Origin: Dryas octopetala
Lineage: Eukaryota; Streptophyta; Magnoliopsida; Rosales; Rosaceae
Reading direction: 5' to 3'
Assembly (NCBI GenBank): GCA_963921425.1
Contig: OY992832.1
Location: 31,701,475 to 31,765,474, forward strand
DNA length: 64,000 bases
Under the pieces are notes generated by a model. That model searched no databases, was not told where the DNA came from, and worked only from the letters and a program-made list of their open reading frames with translations. Positions 30,818-44,262 of the stretch are shown in pieces. Positions within the stretch are counted from its first letter, which is position 1. Each line of letters opens with the position of its first letter. The position numbers and the translations under genes were made by a program.

Positions 30818-33133
30818 CTAGAAATATGAAATGATTGACCCAACCCAGAGAATGGTTCTCGCTGGCTCTTTCTAAAATATTTTCCTAAAAACTTGAATAA
30901 ATCACCAGTCTGTCAATACTTGAATCGAGTCTCAATAAGCAGTTAGGTAGCCATCCAGTCTCAATGAGCAGCTATGTAATCCGACTTTCAAAAACATTAT
31001 TAACCACCAACTGCTTCTGCTCTGGAAGAAAAATCACTGAAGAACCACGATAATCTGCAGAGGAAAAAAAGTTTATCATAACCAAACAACCAATAAAAGT
31101 GAAATAGAGAAACCAAGTAAAAACAAACAAGGAACACAGAAACTCATAGGAACAGTAAATGCCAAATATAAAACTGATAGCAACTTAAATAAATTAGATT
31201 AGCAATGTACTGTGGTACAATAAGAATCCTCGATCCAGCTATTACAGTATAACATAATCCAGATGTTGAAAGCTAACTTGTCAACTTCTAAAGGCATCCA
31301 TGATTTGGGTAACCACGTTTAGGCATAGGGTCTAAACGCATGAATGATTTAGCATACATCTTTAGTTTACGTTTGAGGTAAATTGATTGCTGGTAATGTG
31401 ATCCTGGTTAGGTTTGCTAACATTGTCAGTCTAGACTGCAACTCAACTGAGCCTCTGGGCTCGGGATGAATGCATGACAACTGAAGCATTAAAGGGCCAC
31501 AATGTATCCATGCTCCTGCCATGAGCACTCTACTCCTATTTGCTTCTTAGGCGGTTCTCCATATAATTTCAGGCCCATTGTCTTGCTATGTTTTGCAGTG
31601 ATCTCAGCCATTAGATAGACATGATAGCTGTTTTTGAATTTTGCTGCCAATACCGTTTAAAAATAACGGCTCTTCCCATTTTTTCCCTTCTTTTTGACTT
31701 CTTGGCTGAGTAGTCATACATTTCCTAAGGAAATACTGAAATATAACTAAAATATGTGACCCACCAGATGGTCAAATAACATAGCAAATGAGATAACATC
31801 CATAATAGTAGACTTAGACAGAGAAGGTCATGACTTTGTGCAAATGACAAACTAACAAGTTTCAGAAGCATCTGTAGAGGAAATTAAAATCTGATACACA
31901 GCATTAAACAAAAGTTCTAAGAAAGAAACTTTTTATACATACTAATTGGACGGTACTCCATGAAACAGATTCAACAGAGGGATCTGTATTGAGAATGTGG
32001 GATCTATCATTCACTTTCTCTTTCAACTACAGGCAATAGATACCAACACAAATTCTTAGAAGAAGGATAAGGACATGGAGAGCCAAAACAATAGCGCTCA
32101 GCACTTTACAGCCTCAATTTTAAAGATCAGAAGAGCAAGAAAACGCTATCTATTATAGTCACTGTCCTTTACATCAGAAGCTTGATCACAAGCAAACCAT
32201 GATGCTTAAAACTAACATCTTTGCCCCCTGACATAGAAATCAAAAGTTGACACCAAACCAATAAAATTCACTACTTGATTTATACCTTTTGTACCTGACT
32301 TAAAAACTCAGAAGTTGAAACCAACCCACCACAACTCAGTACTCTAATTGTACCACCTACTCAAGTCTACTCCAACAGGACCCAGCATCCCCAGAGCTAT
32401 AAGCAGCAAAACGTGTGTGATTTTCGAGCAGTGAGCACACGGTTGTGGAGACGCGTTTTTTTGTTTATCAAAAATTCACTACTGAAAGCTCTATCTCACT
32501 TCTCCATCTTATGAAAGGAAATAAAGTAACTAATTACAGAAAAAAGGCACTTTTAAAAGCAAAAAGGTTACTAGGTGGGAGGGGGGAAACTACGCGCAAG
32601 TCAAATGAAAAAGAGAAGAATCAACTCAGATGCCAATGATAACAAAGAAATTAAATAGATTTTGCTTTTGAAATAGAAGGGTCACCCTTCAATTACCAAA
32701 TTCCTAAATCATTTAATTTCTTAAAGAACTGAATTTGTCCCTTGATCAACAAAAAATGTCACTTAGAGAAAAAAAAAATCACAAATTTCGATTTAAAAAT
32801 AATCAAAGAGCTAATAACGACAAGAGACAGCCCAAATTTTTAATTCCCATTTTGAGACGCCAAATTAGAATTCAAGTCGGCAAAGTAAACCCACCTCTCA
32901 CAAATTCTAACACAAACCCATGTTCCCAGATCATGAAATAATCAAAGAAACGTTAAATTCATCCTTGAAATTCATTAAAACACCAATCACCCAAGTCATA
33001 CAACACAAGCAACAATGAGTCAATGACCCACAACAATAACAAAAAAAAACAATAATAAACCTTAATTAATCCACCCACATAATTAAGAACAACAAATTAT
33101 GAAAGTCCAATGAAAGCTTAGCGCCTACATACC
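30818..33133 (-). promoter_or_regulatory. GRAS gene 5' leader with a 2.1-kb intron
   Basis: A leader exon ends TGTTAAG|GTATGTAG at 33133, and the next begins after TTTTTTCCTCTGCAG at 31054. The intron is therefore 31055-33132 (2078 bp), and the second leader exon (30818-31054) is continuous with the start codon. Leader introns of this size are common in PAT1-branch genes. The intron holds no supported gene. Confidence 0.72.
30932..30997 (-). CDS. Upstream ORF in the GRAS leader, 21 codons
   Basis: ATG at 30995-30997 opens MFLKVGLHSC..., ending at TGA 30932-30934, wholly within the second leader exon and 115 bases before the main start. A second mini-ORF (Met-Ala-Thr-stop) overlaps it in another frame. 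It may reduce translation of the GRAS protein; peptide conservation is unknown. Confidence 0.45.
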   Translation of the reverse strand: MFLKVGLHSCSLRLDGYLTAY

Positions 33134-33276
33134 TTAACAGAAGCGCAGCTCAGATCCCGGCTGTTGTTTTACTTAGATTCCTCTTCAGAAGCAGAGAGAA
33201 AGTAACCGTTCTGATGCTCTGTCCTCTCTCCTACTCCTAGAAATAGAAATATGCATGTGGACTTTGTACCCAGGAG

Positions 33277-33283
33277 TTTTATA
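33277..33283 (-). promoter_or_regulatory. TATA box of the GRAS gene
   Basis: The minus-strand sequence CTATAAAACT lies about 145 bases upstream of the leader splice donor, which fits a first exon beginning near 33245. Confidence 0.55.
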
Positions 33284-33299
33284 GTTGTACTCGAAAAAC

Positions 33300-34370
33300 A
33301 ACTGCCATTGCAATTGACCTGTAATTACATGGATAGCCCTTTGAATAAAAAATTTGGGTCACCCTAGACGTACATAGAAATTTGATCCAAAATGACGAAA
33401 TACCCTTCCTCCACGACCAGTGTACTTTGTATTGTAGACTTTGAATTTAATAGAGTCAAAACTCAAACCCAATTTAATTTCTGATTTCACTTACTCCTCC
33501 GCGCTTGCTAACGCGGTTCATAATGATATTGATTTTCTTTCTTCATTAATTAAGGATTTGCATTATCCTAATCCATAATATTTATTGACTCAAAGCAATA
33601 GTCAGGGTGACTATTAGATTTAGTAAATTTTTTCTTGTTCATGTGTGATTATAATGGTACCTCATAATTTGTTCTCTAATAAGCTCAAAATAATCAAAAT
33701 TGAAATGAATAAGCTTGGGTTCCAATGAATTCACCTTTGTTAATTTATTAATGACACACAACGATCATACCAAACCCTAATTAGTGCTAGACGTCGCACA
33801 TTTTTTTTCTTAACTTACATGACATTTATATATTAAATACAAAAAAAAAATATCATATTCAGTAAAATAATAACACATAAGGTAAGATACAAATGTTGAA
33901 AAAAAAAAATTGAGACTATTAACATTATTGGATATATTAATCATCCGGTAACACTAGATAATCTATTATCTTTAATCAGTTGACAGATTTTAGTATTTTT
34001 CATGAAAATGTCAACAATATTAAGACGCGTGCAGATTACCATTCTCCTAACTAATGAAATTGAATTACAGAACATAACCTCTACGAACACTAATAGTTGA
34101 CATATCACAAAAAGTTGAAAACGAGTGTGATTATACATGTGTCAACTGCTATTTTTTCTTTTTTCTTTTCTTTTTTATTAAGCGTGTTAAATAATTGTAG
34201 AAATATGTTACTTCAGTACAGCTTTGCTTGCACAAAATGTCTCACATATGATGAAAGCTTAAAATAGACAAATAGACAAATAGACAAAAGCACCAAACAC
34301 CAATGAGAGAGCTCAAGTACAGTTCATGACTTGCAAGACTCTCTAATCCATTATCCATGAAAATTAATTA
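33300..34370. other. Intergenic, no gene seen
   Basis: AT-rich; no coding frame, RNA gene or element end recognised. Confidence 0.5.
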
Positions 34371-34374
34371 AAGG

Positions 34375-34915
34375 GCTATTTTAGATATAGTACTTCAACA
34401 GTTCAACCTTTTTGTTTTTTGTTTTTAGATTAATAATTTATATTTTTTAAAATTTTGAATGCGGTCCTTCATTTAACAATTTAAAAATCTTAATTAGATA
34501 AAATAAAATAAAAAGGTGAGGCAAAGAGCCACCACCATATAAAAATAAAATAAAAATAATGTGAGGCAAACTACTTGAAGTCACCGAAATTTAACAAAGA
34601 GGAGAAAATTTTGATGATTAACGATATTTATCCCAATAAAATTCTTTCATTAGATACCTATTCGCAATAAAATTATCATTTACAATATTACAAGAGACAA
34701 ATAAGAAAATAAATACATAATTTAAATAAAGAAAAAATGCAAAAAAATGACATGTAATTATAATTAATATAATATAATGATGTGAGAAAAATTAAATAAA
34801 ATGCAATCAAAATTGAAAAAATCATAATGATTTAATAAAAAACTTAAGGTGACGAAAGAGTACATCCTAATTTAGAAAATTACTTTTATTCTAGTTCTTG
34901 TAACTTTTTTAGAAG
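34375..34915 (+). repeat. Dispersed direct repeat, copy 1 (carries an empty MITE site)
   Basis: It is similar over its length to 36375-37945: both contain GATATAGTACTTCAACA, GCAGTCCTTCATTT-like and TTTAAATAAAGAAAAAATRC stretches in order. At about 34845 it reads AAAAAACTTAAGGTGACGAA with no insertion, the pre-insertion state of the MITE at 37226. Confidence 0.82.
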
Positions 34916-36374
34916 TAAGGGGATCATGATTTTCGACTTGGAGCAGTGGGATAACAGTTAGTTGTCTACTGACTCTTTTTTTTAAATGTTTATGCTGAGT
35001 AGCGATTTTGTTGGAAGCGTTTATGCTTAGAATCACATAAAAAAAATTAAAAAATTTTTATATATAAAATCACTTAAAAGTATTTTTATAACCTATAAAC
35101 ACCTTTATTTAATTTTACCAAATACAATTAAAAGCATTTTTATTAATCTGAAAAATGCTTTTTAAAGTTCTAAAAACACTGAAAAACATGCTATAATTCT
35201 AATTTGAAAAATTTCAACTTGCGAACACGACAATAGATGCAAATATATTTGTAACTCTTAAATCTGAGGAGTTGAGTTTTCTTATTCTTAGGTATATTCT
35301 GAGCCATTAAATATTTAAATCTAGATATGTAATGTGTGATATCTATACCAAAGAAGGTTTCTATATTAAATACAAGGACTGCATTATAAAATTTAGAATT
35401 TATTAGACAAGTCAGAAAACCATGGGCGTTCCGTGTCTCAATCCTCTGATTCAGTTATTCCCGTGTAGTAGTACTACGGAAATTGGAGTAGGGACACAGA
35501 GGGTGGAAGAGTCAAATGGTATTCTCGTAATTTAGTCGCAAAAGAAGGGTCATTCTTTAGGCACCTCGTTTGCCTGGAAGGTTGCCACGCCTCACGTTCT
35601 TCGAACCTTCCCTTGCAGCTTTACTCGTCTCACATTGTTTCTTTTTTGAGTTTTAAAGTGTTAAAAGTTAAAACCAACGTTTTTTAAACTCCAAATTAAA
35701 ATATATGATGACGTGGAAATTGAATAGCGTCTTCAACTCCACTCCACCTCCTATGGAACGAAATATCTACCTGCTGCTCCACCGCCCGCGAGGTTAGCAA
35801 TTTAGCATGAAGCATCTCAATCACAATTGAATTGGATATTAGATTTTCTTTATATTTATGTCCTGTATGTATTTAAATTTTAATTGATTTGAAAAATAAA
35901 AAAACTAACTAATAATGGTTGAAAGTTTTTTTGACCAATTAATAATGGTTGAAAGTTGAAACTACCAAATCAGTAACATGCACAAGTTATATTTTATATT
36001 AAATATGAAAAAACAAAACAACTGCTATTCAAAATAATGCACTGAATTAGAAATTGATAGATAAGACCCAATTAGATGGAATATTTAGGTCTATATACTT
36101 TATGCCATATCTACATGAACCTTGGATGATAAAATATTCAAAACCTGCATTCTTTATGAAATAGTATATGCTATTTAATTCTTAATATAAACTAATCGCA
36201 ACCTCAACCAGATTGCAGTTTTCTTTTTCTTTTTCTTTTTTATATGGAAATAAAAGATTTAAATTGTGAACCTCTCTAACTTTGTGAAAAAAAAAATACT
36301 ACTAATAAACTAAAAATTAGTTGATAATGATTACAGATCATGTGTAATTATTATCTAGCAAATTCTTATTGGGT
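34916..36374. other. Spacer between the repeat copies, no gene seen
   Basis: A less AT-rich stretch (35400-35815) includes a possible coding start near 35707 followed by CGCGAG|GTTAGC, but the frame is short and unrecognised. The region could be internal sequence of a non-coding retroelement whose LTRs are the flanking repeats; no primer-binding site was found. Confidence 0.35.
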
Positions 36375-37945
36375 TTTTTTGGATATAGTACTTCAACACT
36401 TCTCTTTTCAGATTAACAATTCATGTTTTTTTAAGTTACGAATGCAGTCCTTCATTTTACAAATTAAAAATCTTAATTGGGTATAAATTTCTATTTATTT
36501 TCTATAAATATTTAAAAAATTACGGGATTAATTTATCTAATCCGTAGGAAAAATTTTAAATTAATATAGTTTTATTGTACCCAACTACTCTGACTTTAAC
36601 TTCCACTATCTTACGGACCTTAAAAAAAAAAATTCACCTCTAAACCCTAAGAAACGTACCCATATGAATTTTGCCACAAGAAAAAAAGTACCTTGTACCC
36701 ATATGAATTTTACAACAGAAAAAAATACATATATTCTCATCTACCTGGTTTGTCAATTTTTGGGCTCTGCCTAAAATTTTAGAATTAAAACCTAACATGC
36801 AGCCTCTATAAGCCATTATATACCCTAAATCCTAAATCTTAAACCCAAACCCGAATCTTATATGAAATTTATAAATTTTGTAACACAAAGTAACGTACCT
36901 TCACACATCGGATTCATATTGAAACAAGAGCCACCACTTAAGAAAAAAAAAAACCACCTGAAGTCACCCAAATTTAAAAACAAAAAAAAATATTATGGTG
37001 ATAATGTTATCCCAATACAATTCTTTCTTTAGATATCTATTCCCAATAAAATTCTCATTTACAATATTATAAGAGATACATACGGAAATAAGTATATAAT
37101 TTAAATAAAGAAAAAATACAAAAAGATGACATGTAATTATACTATATATAATTTAATGACGTGGAAAAAATTAATTGTAGTGCAATCAAAATTGAAAAAG
37201 TCATAAGGGTTTAATAAAAAACTTAGGGCGAGTTTGGTATTGCTGTAAGAAAAAACAACTGTGAAGTAAAATAGCTGTGAAGTAAAGTCAGGTGTAAAGT
37301 AAAGCAGTTGAGTGTTTGGTAAACTATGTTTTCAAAAGTGTTGTGAGTGCAAAAAACAGTATCAAAATATTTGATAAATGTTAATGTAAAAGTGTTGTGA
37401 CCGTGTATAATTACTAAAATGGACATGATGCTGAAAGTGTCATTCACTTATTTGTTTGGTAAAACTAAAATGTTTTTTTTACTTATTTTTTATATTTGTG
37501 GCTACAAATTTTTATTAGCATTAATTTTTTTAAGAACAACATTATTAAATAAGTATTTCTATTATTTTTTTAAGTATATTATAATTTTAATCGTACAAAT
37601 AAATAATTAATTAATTATCATAATATAAAATATAACTAACAATGGATATATTTTTTAATTTAAAATAAACAAATAAAAATTATAGAAATCAATAAAGGTA
37701 GAATGGGTAAAATAAAATATTCATTGTTGTTCAGTTTTCAAAACCACCTAGAAACCTGCTTTTTTTTTTTTTTTGTGGGGAGTTGAGAATTGTGGGGGAA
37801 AACAGTTTTTTATTTTTTTACCAAACACCAAAACTGCTGTAGGTGATTGAGAATTGTCATCCACAACATCTTTTGAGTCCTCCACCGCAATCTCAAACGG
37901 GGCCTTAAGATAACAAAGGAATATATTCTAATTTTCTAATTCTTA
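36375..37945 (+). repeat. Dispersed direct repeat, copy 2 (with MITE and other insertions)
   Basis: It matches 34375-34915 but is longer because of a 400-bp extra stretch (about 36490-36900) and the MITE 37226-37904. Similarity resumes after the MITE (AAGATAACAAAGGAATATAT). Confidence 0.8.
37226..37904. mobile_element. Tourist-type (PIF/Harbinger) MITE, 679 bp
   Basis: The ends GGGCGAGTTTGGTATTGCTG and (inverted) GGCCCCGTTTGAGATTGCGG are flanked by TTA on both sides (37223-37225 and 37905-37907). There is no coding capacity. The paralogous repeat near 34845 has AACTTAAGG with one TTA, confirming the exact insertion. Confidence 0.9.
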
Positions 37946-39533
37946 TTTATTGAAGTGTTTGACCATGTGTATGATACGATTATCTAGTGCTACGACGCTA
38001 TATATACTATTTATTTTTAAAAATTATAATTTTTACTTAAAACATGCACATATGTGAGTATATTATTGGATATCGTACCAAATATGTGGCAGGGGCATCC
38101 TAATGAAAAATCTCTCCCATTGTCTTTAGTCTTTAGTATTCATTATTGGAGCAAAACAGAAATGACTCCTCTGAGAATGCACTATTCAATCACTAGAACA
38201 ATAAAAAATAATTAAGTATCTATCAAGTTTTTCTTTCCTTTCCCTGGAGATAGCCTAATTAAGCATGAAGTTTACGGTGAAATTAATATGAATCATGGTC
38301 CAGGGAATAATTGGCCACAGGCCACAGGTATTTAACGTTAAGTATATTAGGGAAGTGAGATCTGATAATGATGGATGGATGTTGACAAAGGAGAATCTTG
38401 TTTTGGTGCTTTCTCTTCGTAGTTCCTTCAATCCTTCCCTTTCCTCTAAAGAAAAAAGAGCAGCTTATTATGGCATGCGGCATGCCATACCCCACTCCCA
38501 CTTAATTTTCTTATCTTCAATACATCAGCATTACGTTACATTACATCAAAGTATGTGCCAGTCAAAAGTTAATTTTCATACAACTCAAGGCCCTTTTTTT
38601 TTTCTTTTGGTTTTTTTTTTTTGCAACAAAAAAAAAAGGCTTTAATTATTGTCTAATATGACTATATATACTCCAGTCTCATTTAGGTGCGAACGTGGCA
38701 CAGCTGAAAGTTCTTTCGCTTAATAGCGACTATACATCTATATGATCAAGGCCTTGTAGGGTGGGCTGTTGAAAAATAATTGATTCTAATCTACAAATTT
38801 TCGTATTATATATATGATTAATTTCTATCCACATGAGTTCGTTAAGGTGTCTACGCAATGCTACGAACGATTGTCCAAAGTGTAAGGTTTTTGCAGCACT
38901 GAGTGCTTGACGCTGGTTTGTCCGCGTTTATGTTAACGCCTCCACCAAGCTAATCGATGAGATGAACCCACTGAGATATACCCTCAAAACTCGGCAGAGG
39001 AAGTATCGCTCGCCTATTTTAAAAGATCATTTACAAGCGCTCGGCGAAGCTACTAAGCGCTCGGTGACATGTTCACATGTTCGCAACTGATCGAATCTGA
39101 TATATACTCTATATAGTTATATCACCAACTTAGTAATTTACTCTATTATTATATATGAACATACATACAAGGTCTTCCAATGAGGTATTCCTCATTTTAT
39201 TTTTTTCTGAGGTATGATTTTTAGAACTCACTTCACATTGTATTTTGATGCTCGAGACTATTTATATTTTAAGTCTACATTTAAGGATAATTCCGGCAAA
39301 AAATGAGACAAATCATATACCATTTAATCATTTAATCAAATTGTCATCATTTTAAGTGTTTATTGAAATTACACTATGTTCGTCTATTTATTCGATCATA
39401 ATTAAATGTCTTAATGGTTTCTAATTTATCTAAATTTTTTTTTTCAGAAGTGATATTTGAATAGAAATTAAAAAATAAATAACTCCGATCATCGAACTAC
39501 AACTCAGAGTGAGACCCTCACCTTATATACATA
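37946..39533. other. Intergenic, no gene seen
   Basis: AT-rich sequence. 39130-39430 resembles one arm of the palindromic MITEs found at 44637 and 61982 (GAGGTATxCCTCA and TTATTCGAT motifs) but no second arm was found. Confidence 0.45.
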
Positions 39534-39952
39534 GGGATAATTTTAGCAAAAATATTCTAACTATACCTCTAGTCACAGTTGAAGATGTCACATTCAGTTT
39601 GTTCCAATTAAGGATCTTAAATTTTCAGTTTGGTTCAATTAATGATTTTTGGTCAAAAATATCAATTTTGAGGGGCAAAAACGTTTTTTTACTTAAAAAA
39701 TAATTATAAAATAAAACTAAATAAAAAAATATAAATCATCATAAAAAAAAGTTTGCAAAAGAAAAAAACTAAAAGAAACTAAAAAAAATAAAAACAAATC
39801 CACAAACCCTCCCCCGCCTAGCCCCCAGTCCCCCACCTTCTCTCTCTCTCTCTGCCTCACTTTCTCTCTCATCTCTCTTTGCCTCTCCTCTCTTTCTCTC
39901 TGCCCGCCCACCCAGCTTCCCCCACCCTTTCCCCTTCCCCCTCTACCCAGAC

Positions 39953-42900
39953 TAGTGGCGGAGCCACATGAGGACCAGGGGGGACACAAGCCCCCACTCA
40001 ACTTTTGGGAGAAAAAAATGGCCTATTGATACAAAAAAAAAAATTAAAAAAATTTCATGATTTGTTTACTAAAATACCCTTAAAATATCAGCCACTCCTG
40101 ATTCTTCATCTAATTCCTCCCCTTCCGCGTCTTCTTCTATTCTCCATGAGTCTATGGACAACATTACAGCAAGCTCTGCAAAATTGGTAAATGAGCAATG
40201 GTCTACTAAAATAGGTAAATGATTTCTCTCTTCGTTCTCCTCTTGTAGCCTTGATTTATTTGTGCCTTTGAGACTTTGAATGTCAATCTCTATTTTCTGT
40301 TCTTGCAAAATTGTCTTTCTCTTCATATAAAGTTCTCTACTTTTCAACCCATATGAGTTTTTATACATGAAAAACTTAAAATAATTACTAAGGCTAAGCT
40401 ATTTTATTGCAGGAATTTGATTTAGGATTTACTTATTTGAACTTGAAGTTGATTGGGTATTGAGAAGAAGAGAAGGGAAAGCTACTGCATATGGTAATTT
40501 CAAAAAACTGACAACTCAGGCTCTGTTTTAATTTTTTTTATGTTTGGATATTTTTGTTAATTTTCAAGATTGCAAAAGAGTTGCAAAGATTATCTGATTT
40601 TATGTCGGTAGCTCCCCTCCTTAACTTCCCAACAAAGTTTTGTATGCATTTAGACTTAGTTATATTAAGGCAAAATGGTATTTATGTACTGGATGAATGA
40701 TGATTGCTTTGTTTGAATGCTCATTTCATATAAAAACTAAATAAACTTGCTGAATGTTAAAATAGATGGAAAGATTTTTTAAAAGAAAAACCCAGTCTGA
40801 GTTGTCAGAGGCTTCTCCTTCAAAGAAAATTGATAATAGCCCAAGAAAAACTTGTGTTGAGATCAATGTGGCAGATCTCCCTGCTGATCCAGGACTTCGT
40901 ACTCCAATTTGGAATTATCATCCAAATGTTGCAGACCAAGTTAGGAGAGCATATCTTCAGAAAGGTCTTTGTCAGCCTAGAAACCATGTATTTCCCTTAA
41001 AGAAATTTGGTCAAAAGGAAAGAAGGTTTATTCCTATTTGGTTTAGTAGCTATCCTACTTGGCTAGAGTATAGTATAGCCAAAGATGAAGCATTTTGTCT
41101 ATGTTGTTATCTTTGTAAACTAGAGAATGGAGACCAATCAGGTGATGACTCTTTTGTTGGTAAGGGGTTTTCAAATTGGAAGAAGGAAAGATTACAAGTT
41201 CATGTTGGAGGACCTAATAGTGCTCATAACCAAGCTTTGAGAAATTGTGAGGATCTATTAAACCAAAAGAAACACATTCAAACAGTTTTATCAAAGCTAT
41301 CAGATCAAGATCGAAACGACTATCGAACTCGTTTGGCTGCATCACTTACTTGTATTAAGGTTCTTCTTCGACAAGGGCTTTCATTTCGCGGCCATGATGA
41401 ATCTGAAAACTCAAACAACCAGGGGAATTTTCTTGTGTTTTGGAATGCTTAGGTGATAATAATGAGGATATAAGAGCTGTCTCGATAAAAAATGCTCCTG
41501 AAAATTTGAAGTTGACATCACCGGATATTCAAAAGGATATTGTAAGTGCTATTTCAATTGAAATCGTCATTGAAATTATTAAAGAAATTGGTGACTCATC
41601 TTTTTCCATTCTTGTTGATGAATCTCGTGACATGTCTTCAAAGGAGCAAATGGCTATTGTACTACGTTATGTGGATAAAGGTTGTGTAATTGAATGTTTT
41701 GTAGCTATTGAACATGTCACAGATACTACTGCTCTTTCACTCAAGGCTGCAATTGATGGCTTCTTTTCTAGACATGGATTAAGCATGTCTAGGCTTCGGG
41801 AACAAGGTTATGATGGGGCTAGTAACATGAAAGGCGAATTCAATGGTCTTAAAACACTTATTATGAAGGAGAATGAGTGTGCCTTCTATATTCATTGCTT
41901 TGCTCACCAACTTCAATTAGCTCTTGTAGCTGTGGCAAAAAAAGACCCTGACATGACAGGTCTTTACTTTTGTGGCTACTGTGGTCAATGTGGTAGGAGC
42001 ATCTGCTAAACGATGTGATATTCTTCGAGATAAACATGCTGTGAAAGTTTTTAAAGCAATCAATAATGGTGAGCTTTTAACTGGACAAGGCCTTAATCAG
42101 GAAACTACTATCAAACGATCTTGTGATACTCGATGGGGCTCACATTTGGCAACTTTATTCAGCTTGCACAACATGTTCTCATCTGTGATAGATGTCCTTG
42201 AGATCGTAACAGAGGATGGATCAACGTCTGAGCAAAAATTTCAATCAAAGCTTCTATTGACTTCCATCCAGTCATTTGATTTTGTTTTTAACTTGCACCT
42301 TATGAAAAATATCTTGGGTATCACAAATGATTTGTCACAGGCATTACAAAGGAAAGATCAAGATATAGTGAATGTCATGAACTTAGTCCGGATATGCAAA
42401 GAACGACTTCAACTAATGAGGGAGAATGGTTGGGATTCTTTGCTCAGTGAAGTTTCTTCTTTTTGTGGCAAACATCAGATTGAAATTTTTAATATGGATG
42501 ATAGGTTTCTAACTCAAGGGCGACCAAGGCGTAAAACTCAAGTTATCACCAACTTGCATCATTATCGTGTTGGTTATTCTACAATGTAATAGATATGCAG
42601 CTCCAAGAGTTAAATAATCATTTCACTGAGAGGACTACTAAGTTGCTTATTAATTTGGCATGTCTGAATCCAAGTGACTCATTTGTTGCTTTTGACAAGT
42701 AGAAGTTAATATGCCTTGCCAAATTCTATCCAAATGACTTTTCTGTAGTTGAGCTTGTGATGCTTGAAGATCAACTTGAGAACTACATCATGGACATGCG
42801 CTCTAATACTGGATTTTTAGGTTTGAAAGGGCTTACTGATCTTGCACAAAAAATGGTTGAAACAAAGAAAGATTAAGTTTACCCTTTAGTTTACTTGCTT

Positions 42901-43504
42901 TTGACATTTGCATTAATTCTACTTGTTGCCACTGCAAGTGTAGAGAAAGTGTTTTCAGCCATGAATATTGTGAAGAATCGATTACGCAATCGAATGGGAG
43001 ATGCATGGATGAATGATTGCTTGATTGCATACATTGAGAAATACATTTTTCTTAGTATTGACACTGAAGTTATTATGCAACGGTTCCAAAATATGAAAAC
43101 TCGTAGGGGGCAGCTATAATTGTAATGAACAAAAATATGATATTTTGTGGTACTGAAATTTTTGTGGTCTGCTGACATATAGTAGTGATGCTAGATAATT
43201 TTGTGCTCCTGACTTTTGACATATTGTAATGGAAAGAAAAGTGTATTGATTTACAATGACATATATAAAACTCTATATTTTTGTATCTATTATGTTTCTC
43301 TATTGTAATATTATATAAGTTAATTTCTTTCTTGTTGATTAAAAGGCAACAACTTCTATTTAAATTAAAGCTATTTTATGTTTTGATTAAAAGGTTTTAA
43401 AGCAAGTTGAAATTAGGTGTGCAATACTGAATTGGAAATGCCTCAATAAAGAAACGATGGTGCATGGGTGCCCCCACAAGTATGTTTTCCTGGCTCCGCC
43501 ACTG
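39953..43504 (+). mobile_element. hAT transposon of the TTF-zinc-finger type (3552 bp)
   Basis: The ends are TAGTGGCGGAGCCACATG and (inverted) CAGTGGCGGAGCCAGG, flanked by ACCCAGAC (39945-39952) and ACCCAGAT (43505-43512), seven of eight matching. It carries a broken transposase (40766-43119) and is inserted in the left part of the long-TIR element. Confidence 0.92.
40766..43119 (+). pseudogene. hAT transposase with TTF-type zinc finger (ZMYM1-like), frameshifted
   Basis: The first frame (40766 to about 41440) holds a TTF/MYM-type zinc finger region: FGQKERRFIPIWFSSYPTWL, then DEAFCLCCYLCK and FSNWKKER. The next frame has SFSILVDESRDMSSKEQMAI, the DES being the first hAT catalytic region, and REQGYDGASNMKGEFNGL. 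Then follow HCFAHQLQLALVAV, RSCDTRWGSH and, near 42940, ASVEKVFSAMNIVKNRLRNR, the C-terminal dimerisation motif. Frame changes occur near 41435, 41965 and 42575, and stops near 42702 and 42873. Such transposases are often annotated as zinc finger MYM-type protein 1. It cannot yield full-length product. Confidence 0.92.
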
Positions 43505-43980
43505 ACCCAGATCCTACTTCAGCCCCACCCTGCCCTACCTCCAGCCCCGCCACACCCAGGCCCAACCCTCCCAACCTCCACCTCCTCCCTTTTCCGGTCA
43601 GCACCCAACTCATCGTCCTCCTTCTCTTGATTCTTTTGAAGCACCTGCTGTTTCGGAACTGCCACTTGATAATTGGTAAAGCCTTGACAGAAAATGCAGA
43701 AAGGAAAATATTTAACTAAATGTTTACTTCATTCATGCCCCTTCACCAGGGAAAGCTATGCCTTTATACAACTTAGAGAGGCAACATTCGCGTGACCTTA
43801 AGCAAGAAAAGGGAATTGGAAAAATACAACCAACCAAATACTGACAGCTAGACAATAAAAGGAAATACCTAAATAAACAAATAAGCAATTACAGAATTAT
43901 ATTTAAATGACAAGGAATATAGATAAGGACCCCATCAATAATTGGTGGTCTAGAAAGAGTTAACAACGTCGAGCATGCAG

Positions 43981-44262
43981 ACCCAGTTGTGGAGGCAGGC
44001 AGGCCAAGAATCAAAGTGTCTGGGTGGGTGGAAGAGTATTCATTCAATTTTTGGTTCCTGGGATGGCCGTAGAGCTTGTGAAGAATGCAGTGGAACGGGC
44101 CTTGGTGGCTCAAGTCAGCCTTGGTGGGGTCCACCGGGACTAGATCGATCCCTCTTTACTTCGCATGCTCCACCAGCGAGGGTTGGATGAAGCTCTGCTC
44201 CTTCTTCGCTGGGAAGGCGTAGCCGATGCGGTACCGTTGGACCGCTTCTACTTCTGAACCCG
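43981..44262 (-). pseudogene. Inositol-tetrakisphosphate 1-kinase (ITPK) N-terminal fragment
   Basis: The minus strand reads VQRYRIGYAFPAKKEQSFIQ then PSLVEHAK, a stop, RGIDLVPVDPTK, LSHQGPFHCILHKLYG and ALILG-like LILGLPASTTG. These match the N-terminal region of plant ITPK1-type kinases in order (YRIGYAL, SFIQPSL, QGPFD, LHKLYG). The family phosphorylates inositol phosphates on the phytate/pyrophosphate pathway. An in-frame TAA and missing ATP-grasp core make this a relict. It lies between the arms of a long-TIR element. Confidence 0.85.

Noticed and set aside
35570-35640. Heat-shock-element-like GAACCTTC near 35597
   Set aside because: Only two of three required modules are present and no adjacent gene is supported.
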